DNA of 64,000 nucleotides from Propionivibrio dicarboxylicus. Its GTDB lineage: Bacteria > Pseudomonadota > Gammaproteobacteria > Burkholderiales > Rhodocyclaceae. This document shows positions 7,762 through 17,518 of the stretch, in pieces. Within the stretch, counting starts at the first letter, position 1. Every line of letters starts with the position of its first letter. The stretch spans positions 1 to 64,000 of the forward strand of contig CAMDMZ010000018.1 of the NCBI GenBank assembly GCA_945902805.1, written 5' to 3'. The translations under genes and the position numbers were made by a program. The notes under the pieces were generated by a model. That model did no database searches and was not told where the DNA came from. It saw nothing but the letters and a program-made list of their open reading frames with translations.

Positions 7762-10509
7762 CTATCCGCTGTTGCGCAAGCCCGCCGCAATCCCGTTGAT
7801 CGTAAGATGCATGCCCTGCTGCACGCGTTCATCCGTGTCGCCCGCACGATGACGCCGCAACAACTCGACCTGCAGGAAATTCAAGGGATCGATATAGGGA
7901 AAGCGGTTCTGGATGAAACGCTTCAGCTGCGGATTGCCGTCCAGCAATTCGCGCTGCCCGGTTATCTTCATGAGCCCGTCGACCGACCGCGTCCACTCCG
8001 CCTTGATTTTCGGGAATATCGCGTCGCGCAGCGATTCGTCGCGCACCAACTGGGCATAACGTTCGGCGATGACGATATCGCTCTTACCCAACACCATGTC
8101 GATGTTGGATAACAGCGTACGGAAGAATCCCCACTCGACCGCCATTTCGCGCAGCAAGGCCACACCGGCATCACCCCGAGTCTGCATCCACTCATCCAGC
8201 GCCTGGCCAAAGCCAAACCAGCCCGGCAACATCAGGCGACATTGCGACCAAGAGAAAACCCAGGGAATCGCGCGCAGATCCTCGATCGCCGTGGACTTCT
8301 TTCGCGAGGCCGGTCGGCTTCCGATATTGAGCGCAGCGATCTCGGAAATAACTGTGGACTCCCAGAAATACTGCTCGAATCCAGGCGTCTCATAAACCAT
8401 TTTGCGATACGCGCGGAAGGCGCTCGCCGACAATTCATCCATCGCCTGCAAGAATTCAGGGCGAGCTGCGTCATGCTCTTGCGAGAGCAGACTTGCCTCC
8501 AGCGTCGCAGCCGCCAGCACCTCGAGATTCCGCCGGCCAAGGTCCGGATTGGCGTATTTGTGCGCGATCACTTCACCCTGTTCGGTGATCCGTATCTGCC
8601 CCTGCACGACGCCCTGCGGTTGCGCCAGAATTGCCTGGTAGCTGGGGCCACCGCCACGCCCGACGGAACCGCCGCGACCATGAAACAGACGCAGCTTGAT
8701 GCCGTGCCGCGCAAACACGCGCGCCAGTTCGATCTCGGCGCGGTAGAGCGACCAACCGGACGTCAGGAAGCCGCCATCCTTGTTGCTATCCGAGTAACCC
8801 AGCATGACCTCATGCGTCGCCGCCCGACTGGCCAGCAGACGACTGTAAAAGCCGAGGCCCAGCAACCGGTCCATGATGGTCCCGGCGTTCGCCAGATCGC
8901 CAATGGTTTCGAACAGGGGAACGATGTTGACGTCAAGTACGTGGTCAAGCGAACGCAGTAGCCCGGCCTCCTTGAGCAAGACGGCCACTTCGAGGATGTC
9001 GGACACCCCGTCGGTCTTGGAAATAATGACATTCACGATCGCCTGCGGACCGAAGCGTTCGCGTAAGGAACGCACGGCGTGGAAGATCTTCAGCTCGCCC
9101 TGCGTTTCGTCGGAATAGCGGACCCCGGCGACGGACAGGGCCCGTGGATTGGCGAGCTCATTGAGCAACAAGGCGATGCGCCCACTCTCGTCGAGGGCAA
9201 AGTAGTCTGTACCAGGCCGGCACACCGCCAGCAGTTCGGCCACTGTCCGCGCATGGACATCTGAATTCTGGCGCAGGTCGAGAGGCGCCAGATGGAACCC
9301 GAACAACGACACCGCACGCCGAATTCTGCGCAAGCGGCCGCCCGCCAGTTGCCCGGCCTTGTGACTACGTAGCGACACATCCACCACTGCCAGGTCGTCG
9401 GCAAGTTCAACGGCACTACGATACGGCAAGGCCGCCGCGACCGGCCGATGAGGCGCCGCGAGATCGACCAACTGTTGCGCCGTCGCCGCCAAGCGGGCGT
9501 AAAAGCCCGCCACCGCGCGCCGGTAGGGTTCGTCGGCACGGTGCGGACTGTGGTCGGGCGAACGATCGGCAAGGGCGATCAGATCCTCCGACACATCAAC
9601 CATCGCCGTGGAAACGGAGAGATCGGAGCCCAGACCATGCAGTTCTTCAAGCAGGTAGGCCAAGGCTTTCCTGCTCTGCTGACGCATTGCCGATTCGAGG
9701 ATATCGGCCGTGACGTAGGGATTGCCATCACGATCGCCACCGATCCACGAACCAATATGCAGGAAGGGCGGCAGCTCCTTCTCCACCCAACCAGGAACGT
9801 CCCGCAACAGGCGATCCTCCAAGCCACCATAAAGCCGGGGCAACTCGCGCAAAAACGTGGAATCGTAGAAGGACAACGCGTTCGCCACCTCGTCCATCAC
9901 CGACAGCTTGGTTGAGCGCAACATGCGGGTTTGCCATAGCCGGATGATTGAGCGACGCAGTGATTCGTCGATCTCGGCACGATCTTCGGGCGTTTGCTCG
10001 GATTGATCGAGTTTCGATAGCTGGCCGGCAATCTCCCATTCGCAATCGAGAATGCTCTTGCGCTGAACCTCGGTCGGATGTGCAGTCAAGACGGGAATGA
10101 CCAGCGCCGAGGCAAAGAAATCGGCCAGGGTTGCGGCATCGATACCGGCGTTGGCTGCACCCTGCAAGGCATGGGCCAGACTGCCCTCCGGCGGCGGCGA
10201 ACCTGCCAACGCGTGGGCACGTCCACGCCGTAAATGATGCTGGTCTTCGGCGATATTCGCCAGATGCGAAAAGTAGCTGAACGCGCGCACAATCTGGCTG
10301 GTTTGCTCGCGCGGCAAATCGGACAACAGTGCGGCGAGTTCTTCGCGGGCACCGCTGTCATCGCCCCGATGGTGACGAATGGCGAGCTGACGAATGCGTT
10401 CCACAGCACGAAAAACATCCGTACCTTCCTGATCGCTCACGGTTTCGCCCAGCAGGCGACCCAGCAAGCGGATGTCGTCAAGTAGCGACTGGTCTTTGTC
10501 TTCGGTCAT
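7762..10509 (-). CDS. ppc: Phosphoenolpyruvate carboxylase
   Basis: Carboxylates PEP to oxaloacetate, the main anaplerotic step. At 915 residues it matches the bacterial family. The catalytic His region [13 protein letters not shown] is at about residues 140-152 (His144); [10 protein letters not shown] and [14 protein letters not shown] are the substrate and phosphate loops. The start at 10509 ([10 protein letters not shown]) is preferred because homology-like sequence begins there; an upstream ATG at 10557 would add 16 unlike residues. The upstream stretch 10510-10738 holds no firm feature. It is probably co-transcribed with the isocitrate dehydrogenase. Confidence 0.96.
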   Translation of the reverse strand: MTEDKDQSLLDDIRLLGRLLGETVSDQEGTDVFRAVERIRQLAIRHHRGDDSGAREELAALLSDLPREQTSQIVRAFSYFSHLANIAEDQHHLRRGRAHALAGSPPPEGSLAHALQGAANAGIDAATLADFFASALVIPVLTAHPTEVQRKSILDCEWEIAGQLSKLDQSEQTPEDRAEIDESLRRSIIRLWQTRMLRSTKLSVMDEVANALSFYDSTFLRELPRLYGGLEDRLLRDVPGWVEKELPPFLHIGSWIGGDRDGNPYVTADILESAMRQQSRKALAYLLEELHGLGSDLSVSTAMVDVSEDLIALADRSPDHSPHRADEPYRRAVAGFYARLAATAQQLVDLAAPHRPVAAALPYRSAVELADDLAVVDVSLRSHKAGQLAGGRLRRIRRAVSLFGFHLAPLDLRQNSDVHARTVAELLAVCRPGTDYFALDESGRIALLLNELANPRALSVAGVRYSDETQGELKIFHAVRSLRERFGPQAIVNVIISKTDGVSDILEVAVLLKEAGLLRSLDHVLDVNIVPLFETIGDLANAGTIMDRLLGLGFYSRLLASRAATHEVMLGYSDSNKDGGFLTSGWSLYRAEIELARVFARHGIKLRLFHGRGGSVGRGGGPSYQAILAQPQGVVQGQIRITEQGEVIAHKYANPDLGRRNLEVLAAATLEASLLSQEHDAARPEFLQAMDELSASAFRAYRKMVYETPGFEQYFWESTVISEIAALNIGSRPASRKKSTAIEDLRAIPWVFSWSQCRLMLPGWFGFGQALDEWMQTRGDAGVALLREMAVEWGFFRTLLSNIDMVLGKSDIVIAERYAQLVRDESLRDAIFPKIKAEWTRSVDGLMKITGQRELLDGNPQLKRFIQNRFPYIDPLNFLQVELLRRHRAGDTDERVQQGMHLTINGIAAGLRNSG

Positions 10510-10738
10510 GACCACTAGCGTGCAACAGTCATGCCATCTGCCGAACGCCCTCCACATCAGACCAAGTCACTGATCGATTGCGACTTTTTGCTTTCAACCA
10601 GAGAGAACATCCGCACCACTTCGGTGAAAGACATAGGCGCGGCGACACCGACTTGGTGCGCTGCGGATGCGGCAGAATCTGCCAACTGTGCGTCATGGCC
10701 TTGCTGATTCAACCATCAGGTCAGCTCGATTCCAATCG

Positions 10739-11665
10739 CTAGGAAGTCGCCTTCCCCCATTGATCGGCAATCTGCAACAGGAAATCGACAACAACGCGCA
10801 CCCGTGGCGCCCGATAGCGGTCGGCGCTATAAACCAGCCAGCTACTTCCCTGATAGCGTCCCAATAACTGCCAGCCGGGCAATACCTGCACCAGCGACCC
10901 GGTGGCCAACTGCTGGCGGGCCGTGAAGTCTGGCAAGCACGCGATGCCGAAGCCCGCTTCGGCCGCCTCGCGGCGCATTTCACTGTGATTGCTGGCGTAG
11001 CGGCCACGAACATGAACCACCTGACGTTCGTTGCCGCGCACCAGGCACCATTCGTCGTCACCCGGTAATTCGGCCAGATGCAGGCAACTGTGCTGAGCCA
11101 GTTCTGCCGGCGATTGCGGCGTTCCCGCGCGCGCCAGATAGTCGGGAGCGGCAAACAGCAAAGTTCGCACTTCCATGAAAGGTCGCGCCACATAACCCGA
11201 CGGTGGATCGCCCAGGCGCACGGCAATATCGACACCATCGGCAATCAGGTCGACCACCTGATCGGTGACGTGCAATTCCAGCGCCAGTTGGGGATAGGAC
11301 GCCAACAGTTCCGGCAAACGGGGATGAATCAATTGTCGCAGCGCGGCCTTCGGCGCCGACAGCCGGACGCGACCTTCCACATTGCTGGCGTGGCTGGCCG
11401 CGCCGTCAAACGCGGCTTGTGCTGATTCCAGCATGGTCCGCGCATGGCGCAATACCTCTTGTCCGCCGGCAGTAAGCCGCAACCGGCGGGTGCTGCGCTC
11501 AAGCACGGTCAGCCCCAGCGCCGCCTCCAGGCGAGCAATCTGCCGGCTCACCGCCGAGGGTGTGCTGCCCTGCTGCCGTGCCGCCGCGCTGAATGAACCG
11601 GCCTCGATCACCGTGACCAGAGCGGCCAAGTCGGGCAAGAGCGGGAATAGCTCATTTGTTCTCAT
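10739..11665 (-). CDS. LysR-family transcriptional regulator
   Basis: A 308-residue LysR-type regulator with an N-terminal helix-turn-helix (residues about 8-65, SFSAAARQQGSTPSAVSRQI) and an effector-binding domain. It is divergent from an EamA transporter, with 87 bp between the starts; the usual inference is that it controls that exporter. The ATG at 11665 is used; a TTG start three codons upstream is possible. The inducer is unknown. Confidence 0.9.
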   Translation of the reverse strand: MRTNELFPLLPDLAALVTVIEAGSFSAAARQQGSTPSAVSRQIARLEAALGLTVLERSTRRLRLTAGGQEVLRHARTMLESAQAAFDGAASHASNVEGRVRLSAPKAALRQLIHPRLPELLASYPQLALELHVTDQVVDLIADGVDIAVRLGDPPSGYVARPFMEVRTLLFAAPDYLARAGTPQSPAELAQHSCLHLAELPGDDEWCLVRGNERQVVHVRGRYASNHSEMRREAAEAGFGIACLPDFTARQQLATGSLVQVLPGWQLLGRYQGSSWLVYSADRYRAPRVRVVVDFLLQIADQWGKATS

Positions 11666-11752
11666 CGAGCACAAATCCTTTGCGTTGCAAGCTGATTATC
11701 AATATTCGCCGTCAGTTTCATACTGTGCGCCTGGCAATGCAAGGAGAAGCCC

Positions 11753-12691
11753 ATGTCTCGCACCCTGATACCCACCGAGCTGTTGCTGTTGCTGATCGCC
11801 GCAATCTGGGGCAGCAGCTACAGCGTGGTGAAGACTGCCCTAGCGTATTACCCGGTGGCCGGGGTCATTGCCATACGCTTTCTGCTCACCGCGCTGCTCC
11901 TGACACCCTACTGGTTGCGCTTGCCTGGAACGCAGAAACGGGCATCGCTGATCGTCGCCTTGCCGACCAGCCTCGGGCTATTGGCAATTTTCTTCGCCGA
12001 AACCGCCGGTGTTGCCCAGACCAACGCCGGCAATGCGGCCTTTCTGGTCAGCCTGTGTCTGCTGCTCACGCCGCCGGTCGAATGGTTGTGGTTTGGCAAG
12101 CGACCGGCGGCCAAGCTCTGGCTGGCCGCAATTGTTTCGCTGCTGGGTACCTGGCTGCTGACCGGAATGGCCAGCGGGCGGCTGAATCACGGCGACGCCT
12201 TGATGCTGCTGGCGGCCTTGCTCCGCGCCGTCCAAACCTGCATGACCACACGCCTGACGGCCAACCAGGCCATCGACAGCATGGGATTGACGGCGGTTCA
12301 AGGGCTGATGGTCGGCAGCGGCGCGTTGCTGATTGCGCCCTGGCTGGCCGACGGTTTGCCAGCCCTGCCGCAGTTCGGCAACTTCTGGCTGGCGATTGGC
12401 TACCTCACTGTGTTTTGTACACTGTTCGCCTTCTGGGCGATGAATCGTGCCCTGGCCCACAGTAGCCCGAGCAAGGTGGCGTTGCTATTGGGCAGCGAAC
12501 CACTCTGGGGAGCGCTGTTCGCCGTACTGTGGCTGGGCGAAAGCCTGGGCAGTCACGGCTGGCTGGGCGGGCTGATGATTGCCGGCGCGGCACTGTGGCT
12601 GGCGTGGCCAGGCGCGTCACGAACGGAAAAGTCGGTGCTGGCGGGACGGCGCCCGTTAGCGCAGGAGGTCAGTTGCCAACGGGCAGACTGA
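11753..12691 (+). CDS. DMT-superfamily (EamA) permease
   Basis: A 312-residue inner-membrane transporter with ten predicted membrane segments arranged as two EamA repeats (first from IAAIWGSSYSVVKTAL, second ending at GAALWLAWPG). Members export metabolites such as amino acids or drugs; the substrate cannot be read from sequence. Its last 20 or so codons contain the dispersed repeat at 12627-12652, so the tail [10 protein letters not shown] is repeat-derived. The divergent LysR gene suggests regulated expression. The RBS is AAGGAGAA, 5 nt before the ATG. Confidence 0.88.
   Translation: MSRTLIPTELLLLLIAAIWGSSYSVVKTALAYYPVAGVIAIRFLLTALLLTPYWLRLPGTQKRASLIVALPTSLGLLAIFFAETAGVAQTNAGNAAFLVSLCLLLTPPVEWLWFGKRPAAKLWLAAIVSLLGTWLLTGMASGRLNHGDALMLLAALLRAVQTCMTTRLTANQAIDSMGLTAVQGLMVGSGALLIAPWLADGLPALPQFGNFWLAIGYLTVFCTLFAFWAMNRALAHSSPSKVALLLGSEPLWGALFAVLWLGESLGSHGWLGGLMIAGAALWLAWPGASRTEKSVLAGRRPLAQEVSCQRAD
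12627..12652 (+). repeat. Dispersed 26-bp repeat, copy 4 (in the transporter C-terminus)
   Basis: Perfect consensus copy, AAAA followed by GTCGGTGCTGGCGGGACGGC and GC. In frame it encodes KSVLAGRR near the end of the EamA protein. Confidence 0.85.
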
Positions 12692-12697
12692 ACCAAG

Positions 12698-13918
12698 TCA
12701 CTTCTTTTCCAGCCGGAGCTCGAACCAGAAGGTACTGCCAACACCTTCCTGACTGGTGACCCCGATCGAGCCTCCCATCAGCTCGATCAATCGCTTGCAG
12801 ATCACCAAGCCCAGCCCGGTGCCACCGTATTTGCGCGTATGCGAGTCATCGGCCTGCTTGAACAGACAGAAGAGATGGTTCTGATCTGTGTCCGAAATCC
12901 CGATGCCGGTATCCTCGACTTCGACGCGTAGCGTCGATTCCTGTTCCGTTTCCGTAACCATCCGCGCGCGCAGAGCGACAGAACCATGCTGGGTAAACTT
13001 GACGGCGTTCTCGCACAAATTCGTCAGGATCTGGCCGATGCGTAAGGCATCGCCGACAAACAGCGACTCGCCAAGTACCGGGTCGATCTCGACATGTAAT
13101 TGCAGTCCCTTGTCCGTAGTCGCCCTGGCGAGACTTGCCTGTTGTGACTCCAGGATCGCCAACATGCTGAAGACATCCCGGTTTAAGCTGAAATGCCCCG
13201 CTTCGATGGTGGAAATATCGATCAGGTCGCTGAACAGGTGTTGCAGACGCTCGGCGGATGTCTGCACGTGTCCCAACTGCTCGAGCGCCTTGGCATCTGT
13301 GACTCGCCGTCGAACCAGAGTGGTCATCCCCATGATGCCGTGCAGCGGTGTGCGCATTTCATGCGACATGTTGGCGAGAAAAGCGGACTTCGCGCGATTG
13401 GCGACCTCGGCGGCATCTTTCGATGCCTCAAGCTCGGCCGTGCGCGTCAGGACCAGATCTTCAAGATGGTTCCGATGCCGTTCCAACTCGACATTGGCAA
13501 GCCGCAGTTTGATGTTGGCCTGGGCCAGCTCGCGTTGGGTGTTGGCGTAATTGCGATTGACGTCAAGCACCGCTTCGTTGATACGTTCAAATTCCTCGAC
13601 GTCAAATTCGGCCACGATGCGAATTTCCGCCCCCGCACGCCAGGCCGTTGCACGCAGGGTCCGCGTCATGCCCTCGTATTCGCCAACCGTCAGCAAGCCG
13701 CGATAGATGGTTCCATCGTCGTTCAGGGGCGCATCGCCCAGCGCCGCCAAGCTCGGCTGGATGAAGTAACGCGAGACATTTGAATTGATGGACGCCGTGC
13801 CGCCAGCACCGAGAATTCGCAGAAAGCCGGCGTTCGCCTCCAACAGCACGCCATCCGTGTCCACGCGCAACGCCACCACGCCAAGCAGCGCCTTGATCTC
13901 TATCGCCGGCCAAGTCAT
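12698..13918 (-). CDS. Sensor histidine kinase with N-terminal PAS-like domain
   Basis: A 406-residue cytosolic-looking kinase without membrane segments. It has a PAS-like domain (about 1-110), a coiled-coil linker (about 120-170), a HisKA domain with the phospho-acceptor His186 in SHEMRTPL, and a HATPase_c domain with N box (LCENAVKF), G1 (VEDTGIGIS) and G2 (GGTGLGL). It starts 8 bp after the B12-binding protein gene on the same strand, so the two form an operon in which the cobalamin protein probably feeds this kinase. No response regulator is adjacent. Confidence 0.9.
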   Translation of the reverse strand: MTWPAIEIKALLGVVALRVDTDGVLLEANAGFLRILGAGGTASINSNVSRYFIQPSLAALGDAPLNDDGTIYRGLLTVGEYEGMTRTLRATAWRAGAEIRIVAEFDVEEFERINEAVLDVNRNYANTQRELAQANIKLRLANVELERHRNHLEDLVLTRTAELEASKDAAEVANRAKSAFLANMSHEMRTPLHGIMGMTTLVRRRVTDAKALEQLGHVQTSAERLQHLFSDLIDISTIEAGHFSLNRDVFSMLAILESQQASLARATTDKGLQLHVEIDPVLGESLFVGDALRIGQILTNLCENAVKFTQHGSVALRARMVTETEQESTLRVEVEDTGIGISDTDQNHLFCLFKQADDSHTRKYGGTGLGLVICKRLIELMGGSIGVTSQEGVGSTFWFELRLEKK

Positions 13919-13926
13919 GTCGGCCG

Positions 13927-14994
13927 CTAAACCAGCGACTGGGCGTGGGTCACTGCCGCCCGCGCATCGGCGCTGCAGGAATCCGCGCCAACCATATTGG
14001 CAAGGCCGTTAAACCGGTTGATGGCCAAACCACCCACGATGACCGGAGGCCGCGCGGTGCCAAGCTGTTCGCTCAAGCGTGCGATGACGTCCCTGACCAC
14101 ACGCAACTGCTGCGGAAATGAAACCGAAAGTCCCACGAGATCCGGCGCGCTCTCGACCACATGCCGAACCAGCGATGCGGTGGGGACATTGGCACCGAGA
14201 TACTGAACATCCCAGCCCGCCAGTTGAAACGCATCCGATACCATCGACACGCCCACGACGTGATGATTGCCTTCGACGCAGGCGAACAACACCCGCTTTC
14301 CATTTGGCGTCGGTAGGGGCGAGCGTAGCAAGCCCATGGTCATCACCATCTGAGCGATGGCGGTCGCCATGTGTTCCTGCGCGACCGTGACTTGGTTGGC
14401 CTGCCATTTTTCGCCGATGTGATACATCGCTGGTTGTATGACGTGGCCTTCGATGTCGACAAGGCGATGCCCGGCATCCATTAAACGATTGACGATGGCC
14501 AACGAGCCACTCTGATCGCCCGAAAGCAATGCGGCCTCAAGTTCGGCAGCATCCGGCCAGGCATCCGGTGCAGGCAATGATGGCGGCTTCGGACCTCCCG
14601 CCTGAAACGCGTCCCGCACCAACTGCAGTGCTTTGACCACAATCGCGCCGTGTCGCGCCTCCATGTTCGCCAACAAGAACTCAGCCAGCCAGTCCAGCGA
14701 TAGTGCCAGATGATCGGTCGGTATTCCGCGTGACACCAGCACGCTATCCAGCCAGTGCAGGTAATCCACCATGGGCTGCAACAATCCGAACTCGAGTACC
14801 GGGCGGAGGAATTCAAGATGGAAGGCGAAATCTTCCCGGCAAGCGTCTCGCGCGCCGGCTCCGAACCGTTGATACGCGGCGTCGTGTAGCGCATAGAACT
14901 GATCGCTCAAGGTCCGGATAGCATCGGCTTGCAGCACATTCAAGCGCTGCAGCCCTGTGTCCTCCAACGTTTCCTGTACCGCAGTGATTGGCAT
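13927..14994 (-). CDS. Cobalamin-binding sensor protein, predicted B12 photoreceptor
   Basis: A 355-residue protein. Residues 1-140 are a helical domain I do not recognise; about 150-225 is a B12-binding four-helix cap and 230-355 a Rossmann-like B12-binding domain, with the ligand His245 in NHHVVG (Asn replaces the usual Asp two residues before it). The cap carries Trp197, nine residues, then Glu207-His208 ([12 protein letters not shown]), which matches the W-x9-EH motif of adenosylcobalamin photoreceptors such as CarH. There is no DNA-binding domain, unlike CarH. It is in an operon with a histidine kinase, so light sensing passed to a kinase is the best inference. The RBS GGAGG is clear. 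Confidence 0.8.
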   Translation of the reverse strand: MPITAVQETLEDTGLQRLNVLQADAIRTLSDQFYALHDAAYQRFGAGARDACREDFAFHLEFLRPVLEFGLLQPMVDYLHWLDSVLVSRGIPTDHLALSLDWLAEFLLANMEARHGAIVVKALQLVRDAFQAGGPKPPSLPAPDAWPDAAELEAALLSGDQSGSLAIVNRLMDAGHRLVDIEGHVIQPAMYHIGEKWQANQVTVAQEHMATAIAQMVMTMGLLRSPLPTPNGKRVLFACVEGNHHVVGVSMVSDAFQLAGWDVQYLGANVPTASLVRHVVESAPDLVGLSVSFPQQLRVVRDVIARLSEQLGTARPPVIVGGLAINRFNGLANMVGADSCSADARAAVTHAQSLV

Positions 14995-15090
14995 AGAAAG
15001 TGGCCTCCGGTTCTCAATAACCGCATCCGTGATACGGCTATCGTGTGCGGCAGGAAGTCTAGCGCATCGCCATATGCGTTGAGTAACAAG

Positions 15091-15116
15091 AAAAGTCGGT
15101 TCTGGCGAGACGGCGA
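15091..15116 (+). repeat. Dispersed 26-bp repeat, copy 5 (diverged)
   Basis: AAAAGTCGGTTCTGGCGAGA followed by CGGCGA: three mismatches. It lies between the B12-protein promoter region and the next gene. Confidence 0.6.
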
Positions 15117-15129
15117 CTAAACTTCGCGC

Positions 15130-16068
15130 ATGGACATACTGATCGACCTCATTCTGCGTGCCGGCCGCTCGGCGGTTGAGCTGGCGCTTTTCGTGCTCTT
15201 GCCAATCATGGTGGTGATGTTGTCGTTCATGCGCCTGCTTGAAGCGCGCGGCGCGCTCGACTGGCTGGTGGCCAAACTGGCGCCGCTGCTACGTCCTTTC
15301 GGACTTACCGGCTTGGGCGTTTTCGCCGCACTGCAGATCAATTTTGTCAGCTTCGCCGCGCCGCTCGCGACGCTGACGATGATGGAAACACGAGGCGCCT
15401 CGGACCGCCATCTGGCCGCCACCTTGGCCATGGTGATGGCCATGGCGCAGGCCAATACTTCCCTGCCGATGGTGGCCATGGGGCTCAAGCTTGGGCCCTT
15501 GCTGGCACTTTCCCTGCTCGGCGGCCTGCTCGCGGCGGCCGCGACTTACCACGGCTTTGGTCGTCACCTCGACAACGACGAACACAATCTCAACGAAACC
15601 TTACCTCATCAAGCTGCCGAATCGGCCAAGGGCGTGCTCGACGTGATCAATCGCGCTGGCGCCGAGGCCTTCAAGATCGCGGTCGGTGCCATTCCGATGC
15701 TGCTTCTCGCCTTGCTGGCCGTCGCGGCGTTGCGCACTGCCGGCGCCATCGACCTGTTGGTCCGGGTTCTGGCACCCACGTTAGCCACGCTGAGCCTCGA
15801 CCCGGCCTACATCCTGCCGACCCTGACCAAGTACATCGCCGGCGGCACCGCCATGATGGGCGTCATGGACGACATGCTGCGCGCCGGCGCCACCACGGCA
15901 GAGGCGATGAATCGGGCCGCAGGATTTCTGATTCATCCCTTCGACGTCGCCGGCATTGCTGTCCTGATCTCGGCGGGACACCGTGTCGCCGCTGTATTTC
16001 GACCCGCTGCGTTGGGCGCCATCGTGGGAATTGCACTGCGCAGCCTGGGTCATCTGCTGCTGACTTGA
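15130..16068 (+). CDS. Nucleoside-recognition (Gate) domain membrane protein
   Basis: A 312-residue polytopic membrane protein with two Gate-type halves (about 15-150 and 185-312), as in SpmA/SpmB and nucleoside-transporter-like proteins. Membrane segments include VELALFVLLPIMVVMLSF and IPMLLLALLAVAAL. The function is unknown. Its last 60 codons and about 75 bp of the following DNA recur, diverged, at 23324-23589 on the far side of the (per)chlorate island. No good Shine-Dalgarno precedes the ATG at 15130. Confidence 0.8.
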   Translation: MDILIDLILRAGRSAVELALFVLLPIMVVMLSFMRLLEARGALDWLVAKLAPLLRPFGLTGLGVFAALQINFVSFAAPLATLTMMETRGASDRHLAATLAMVMAMAQANTSLPMVAMGLKLGPLLALSLLGGLLAAAATYHGFGRHLDNDEHNLNETLPHQAAESAKGVLDVINRAGAEAFKIAVGAIPMLLLALLAVAALRTAGAIDLLVRVLAPTLATLSLDPAYILPTLTKYIAGGTAMMGVMDDMLRAGATTAEAMNRAAGFLIHPFDVAGIAVLISAGHRVAAVFRPAALGAIVGIALRSLGHLLLT

Positions 16069-16145
16069 GCACCGCTTACCTGGCCAGAGCGTCCACTCAC
16101 GCTCGCACTACCAAGCAGTAACCATATGTTTTTAATTAAATTATT
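15880..16145 (+). repeat. Left copy of the duplication flanking the (per)chlorate island
   Basis: The 3' end of the Gate-domain gene plus downstream DNA (ending AGCAGTAACCATATGTTTTT). It aligns at a constant offset of 7444 bp with 23324-23589. The coding part matches mostly at silent or conservative positions and the intergenic part shares the AGCAGTAAC-ATATGTTTTT block. Confidence 0.8.
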
Positions 16146-16164
16146 GTTACAACTACTCACGCAG

Positions 16165-16189
16165 CCCGGAATAGCATCGCTATTCCGGG
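16165..16189. terminator. Strong hairpin between convergent genes
   Basis: Perfect 11-bp stem CCCGGAATAGC / GCTATTCCGGG with a 3-nt loop. It lies between the end of the Gate-domain gene and the end of the reductase operon. The following T run is short (GTTTG), so it may act in both directions or only stabilise transcripts. The rest of 16190-16284 shows nothing. Confidence 0.55.
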
Positions 16190-16284
16190 TTTGAGAAAAG
16201 GTGGCGAACGCCGACAAGAGTGGTCACCTAAAGCCCTCGCCAAAATGCGCACAAACAGTGGCCGGTCTACAGCCTTATGCTGAC

Positions 16285-16749
16285 CTACTTCCTGGGTGTG
16301 CGACTCGATAGAGTCTTCACATATGCGAGTACGCTCTGAATCTCTTCATCGGACAGGATGTACTTGAACTGGGGCATGACATAGGCTGGTTCCGGTAGCC
16401 TGCGGAGACCTTCGCGGATGCTGCCCATAAGTTCTTTGTCGCGCCCTGTCATGAGCGCGGCGAGCGTCATGTCTGGAATGTATTGACCGCCAGGCACGAA
16501 GAAAGCCGAGCGAGGCCCGTCCCCCTGACCATGGACGCCGTGACAAAGCGCACAGTGATCGAGAAAAATCGCCTCGCCACGGGCAGCCGACGGCGGTTGG
16601 CCCGAGGGTTTGTAGTGTGGCTTGGCCATCTGGTCCGCCATACTTACCTTAACTGCGCTTTTTGCTTCCTTCATCTCTACTGCGGCTGCCGTTCCGGCGA
16701 ACATCGTCATCACGCAGGCAAGCACTGAAACAATGTGGAAAGTTTTCAT
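16285..16749 (-). CDS. Periplasmic monohaem cytochrome c of the (per)chlorate reductase operon
   Basis: A 154-residue class I cytochrome c: Sec signal peptide (1-22, ending AGTAAA), one haem site C66-A-L-C69-H70, and a probable Met ligand in AYVMPQF. It is the last gene of the cld-A-B-D-C operon and starts 3 bp from the chaperone stop. By position it takes the place of ClrC/SerC/DdhC or PcrC, but those are a b-haem gamma subunit or a multihaem NirT-like protein, whereas this is a small soluble cytochrome. It probably carries electrons from the quinol pool side to the Fe-S subunit. RBS GGGAG. Confidence 0.85.
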   Translation of the reverse strand: MKTFHIVSVLACVMTMFAGTAAAVEMKEAKSAVKVSMADQMAKPHYKPSGQPPSAARGEAIFLDHCALCHGVHGQGDGPRSAFFVPGGQYIPDMTLAALMTGRDKELMGSIREGLRRLPEPAYVMPQFKYILSDEEIQSVLAYVKTLSSRTPRK

Positions 16750-16751
16750 GG

Positions 16752-17504
16752 TCAGCTCCCAAAGTTTTCTGATGGCAATACGGCCGGCTTACCAAGCTGC
16801 TTGCGGTGCGCGAGCAGAAAACACCTTGCGGCTTCCAGCAAGTCGCTATAGGGATTGTCCGCAACACTCCCTACCGCAAGGTCGGCGAGGCGCGTGGCGA
16901 AGGGCAAAAGGAATTTGTCAAGAAACTCTGTCTCCGCCTGTCGCACGCCGGTCAATAGTTCCTGATCCTTGGCCTCAGCAGCTTCGTACTCGCGGAAGCA
17001 AAGAAGCTGCATGAACTCCAGTTCCACACAAAGGTGGTCCGGCAAGTCGTCGAACGACTCGGCGATGTCGGCACCGTGGATCTGATAGAACTCCTTGATC
17101 GCCAGCATTTCCTCAAGTCGCTTCTCGCTATCGACGGCGGTGAACAAGGAACCGTAGGGTGGGCAAGGAAGGTGCGGGTAATTATTGGTGAACAGCGCAA
17201 TATAGGCGCCCTCCACCTGCTCGTAGCTCATGCCGCGCAGTCCGGTGAAGAATCTCCTTGCGGCGGGAACCCCCTTGTCGGCTAGCATTTGGTCAGATTG
17301 CACTTCCGCCACATAGACGTGGAGAAACGCCTGTTCCGTGCCAGCTTCGGAAAAGTACTCGTGTCCTCCCTCGCCAGGATGGGCAAGCGCCAACTCAAGG
17401 AAGTGATAGAGCTGGCCGCGTTCCCGCGACGTGAAAGTCCCATCGGCGGTTTGCCCCATCGCAACTAAGTCGCTTCCGTTCGGAAGGATGTCATTTGTTC
17501 TCAC
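16752..17504 (-). CDS. TorD-family chaperone for the Mo-enzyme
   Basis: A 250-residue cytoplasmic all-helical TorD/NarJ-family protein that would hold the catalytic subunit during Mo-cofactor insertion and Tat export. Family features seen: an early Tyr/Phe-rich helix (GQLYHFLELALAHPGE) and the EFMQLLCFREYEA block resembling the E-x-D-H-x-x family motif region. It begins with GTG, with AAGGAG 8 nt upstream, 14 bp after the Fe-S subunit. It lies third in the order A-B-D-C, as in clr, ser and ddh operons rather than pcrABCD. Confidence 0.85.
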   Translation of the reverse strand: MRTNDILPNGSDLVAMGQTADGTFTSRERGQLYHFLELALAHPGEGGHEYFSEAGTEQAFLHVYVAEVQSDQMLADKGVPAARRFFTGLRGMSYEQVEGAYIALFTNNYPHLPCPPYGSLFTAVDSEKRLEEMLAIKEFYQIHGADIAESFDDLPDHLCVELEFMQLLCFREYEAAEAKDQELLTGVRQAETEFLDKFLLPFATRLADLAVGSVADNPYSDLLEAARCFLLAHRKQLGKPAVLPSENFGS

Positions 17505-17518
17505 GATACGGCTCCTTC

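Noticed and set aside
10557-10712. TTG-started 51-codon frame upstream of ppc with a TGATG overlap to an alternative ppc start
   Set aside because: No recognisable family, no RBS, rare start codon; kept only as an unassigned stretch.
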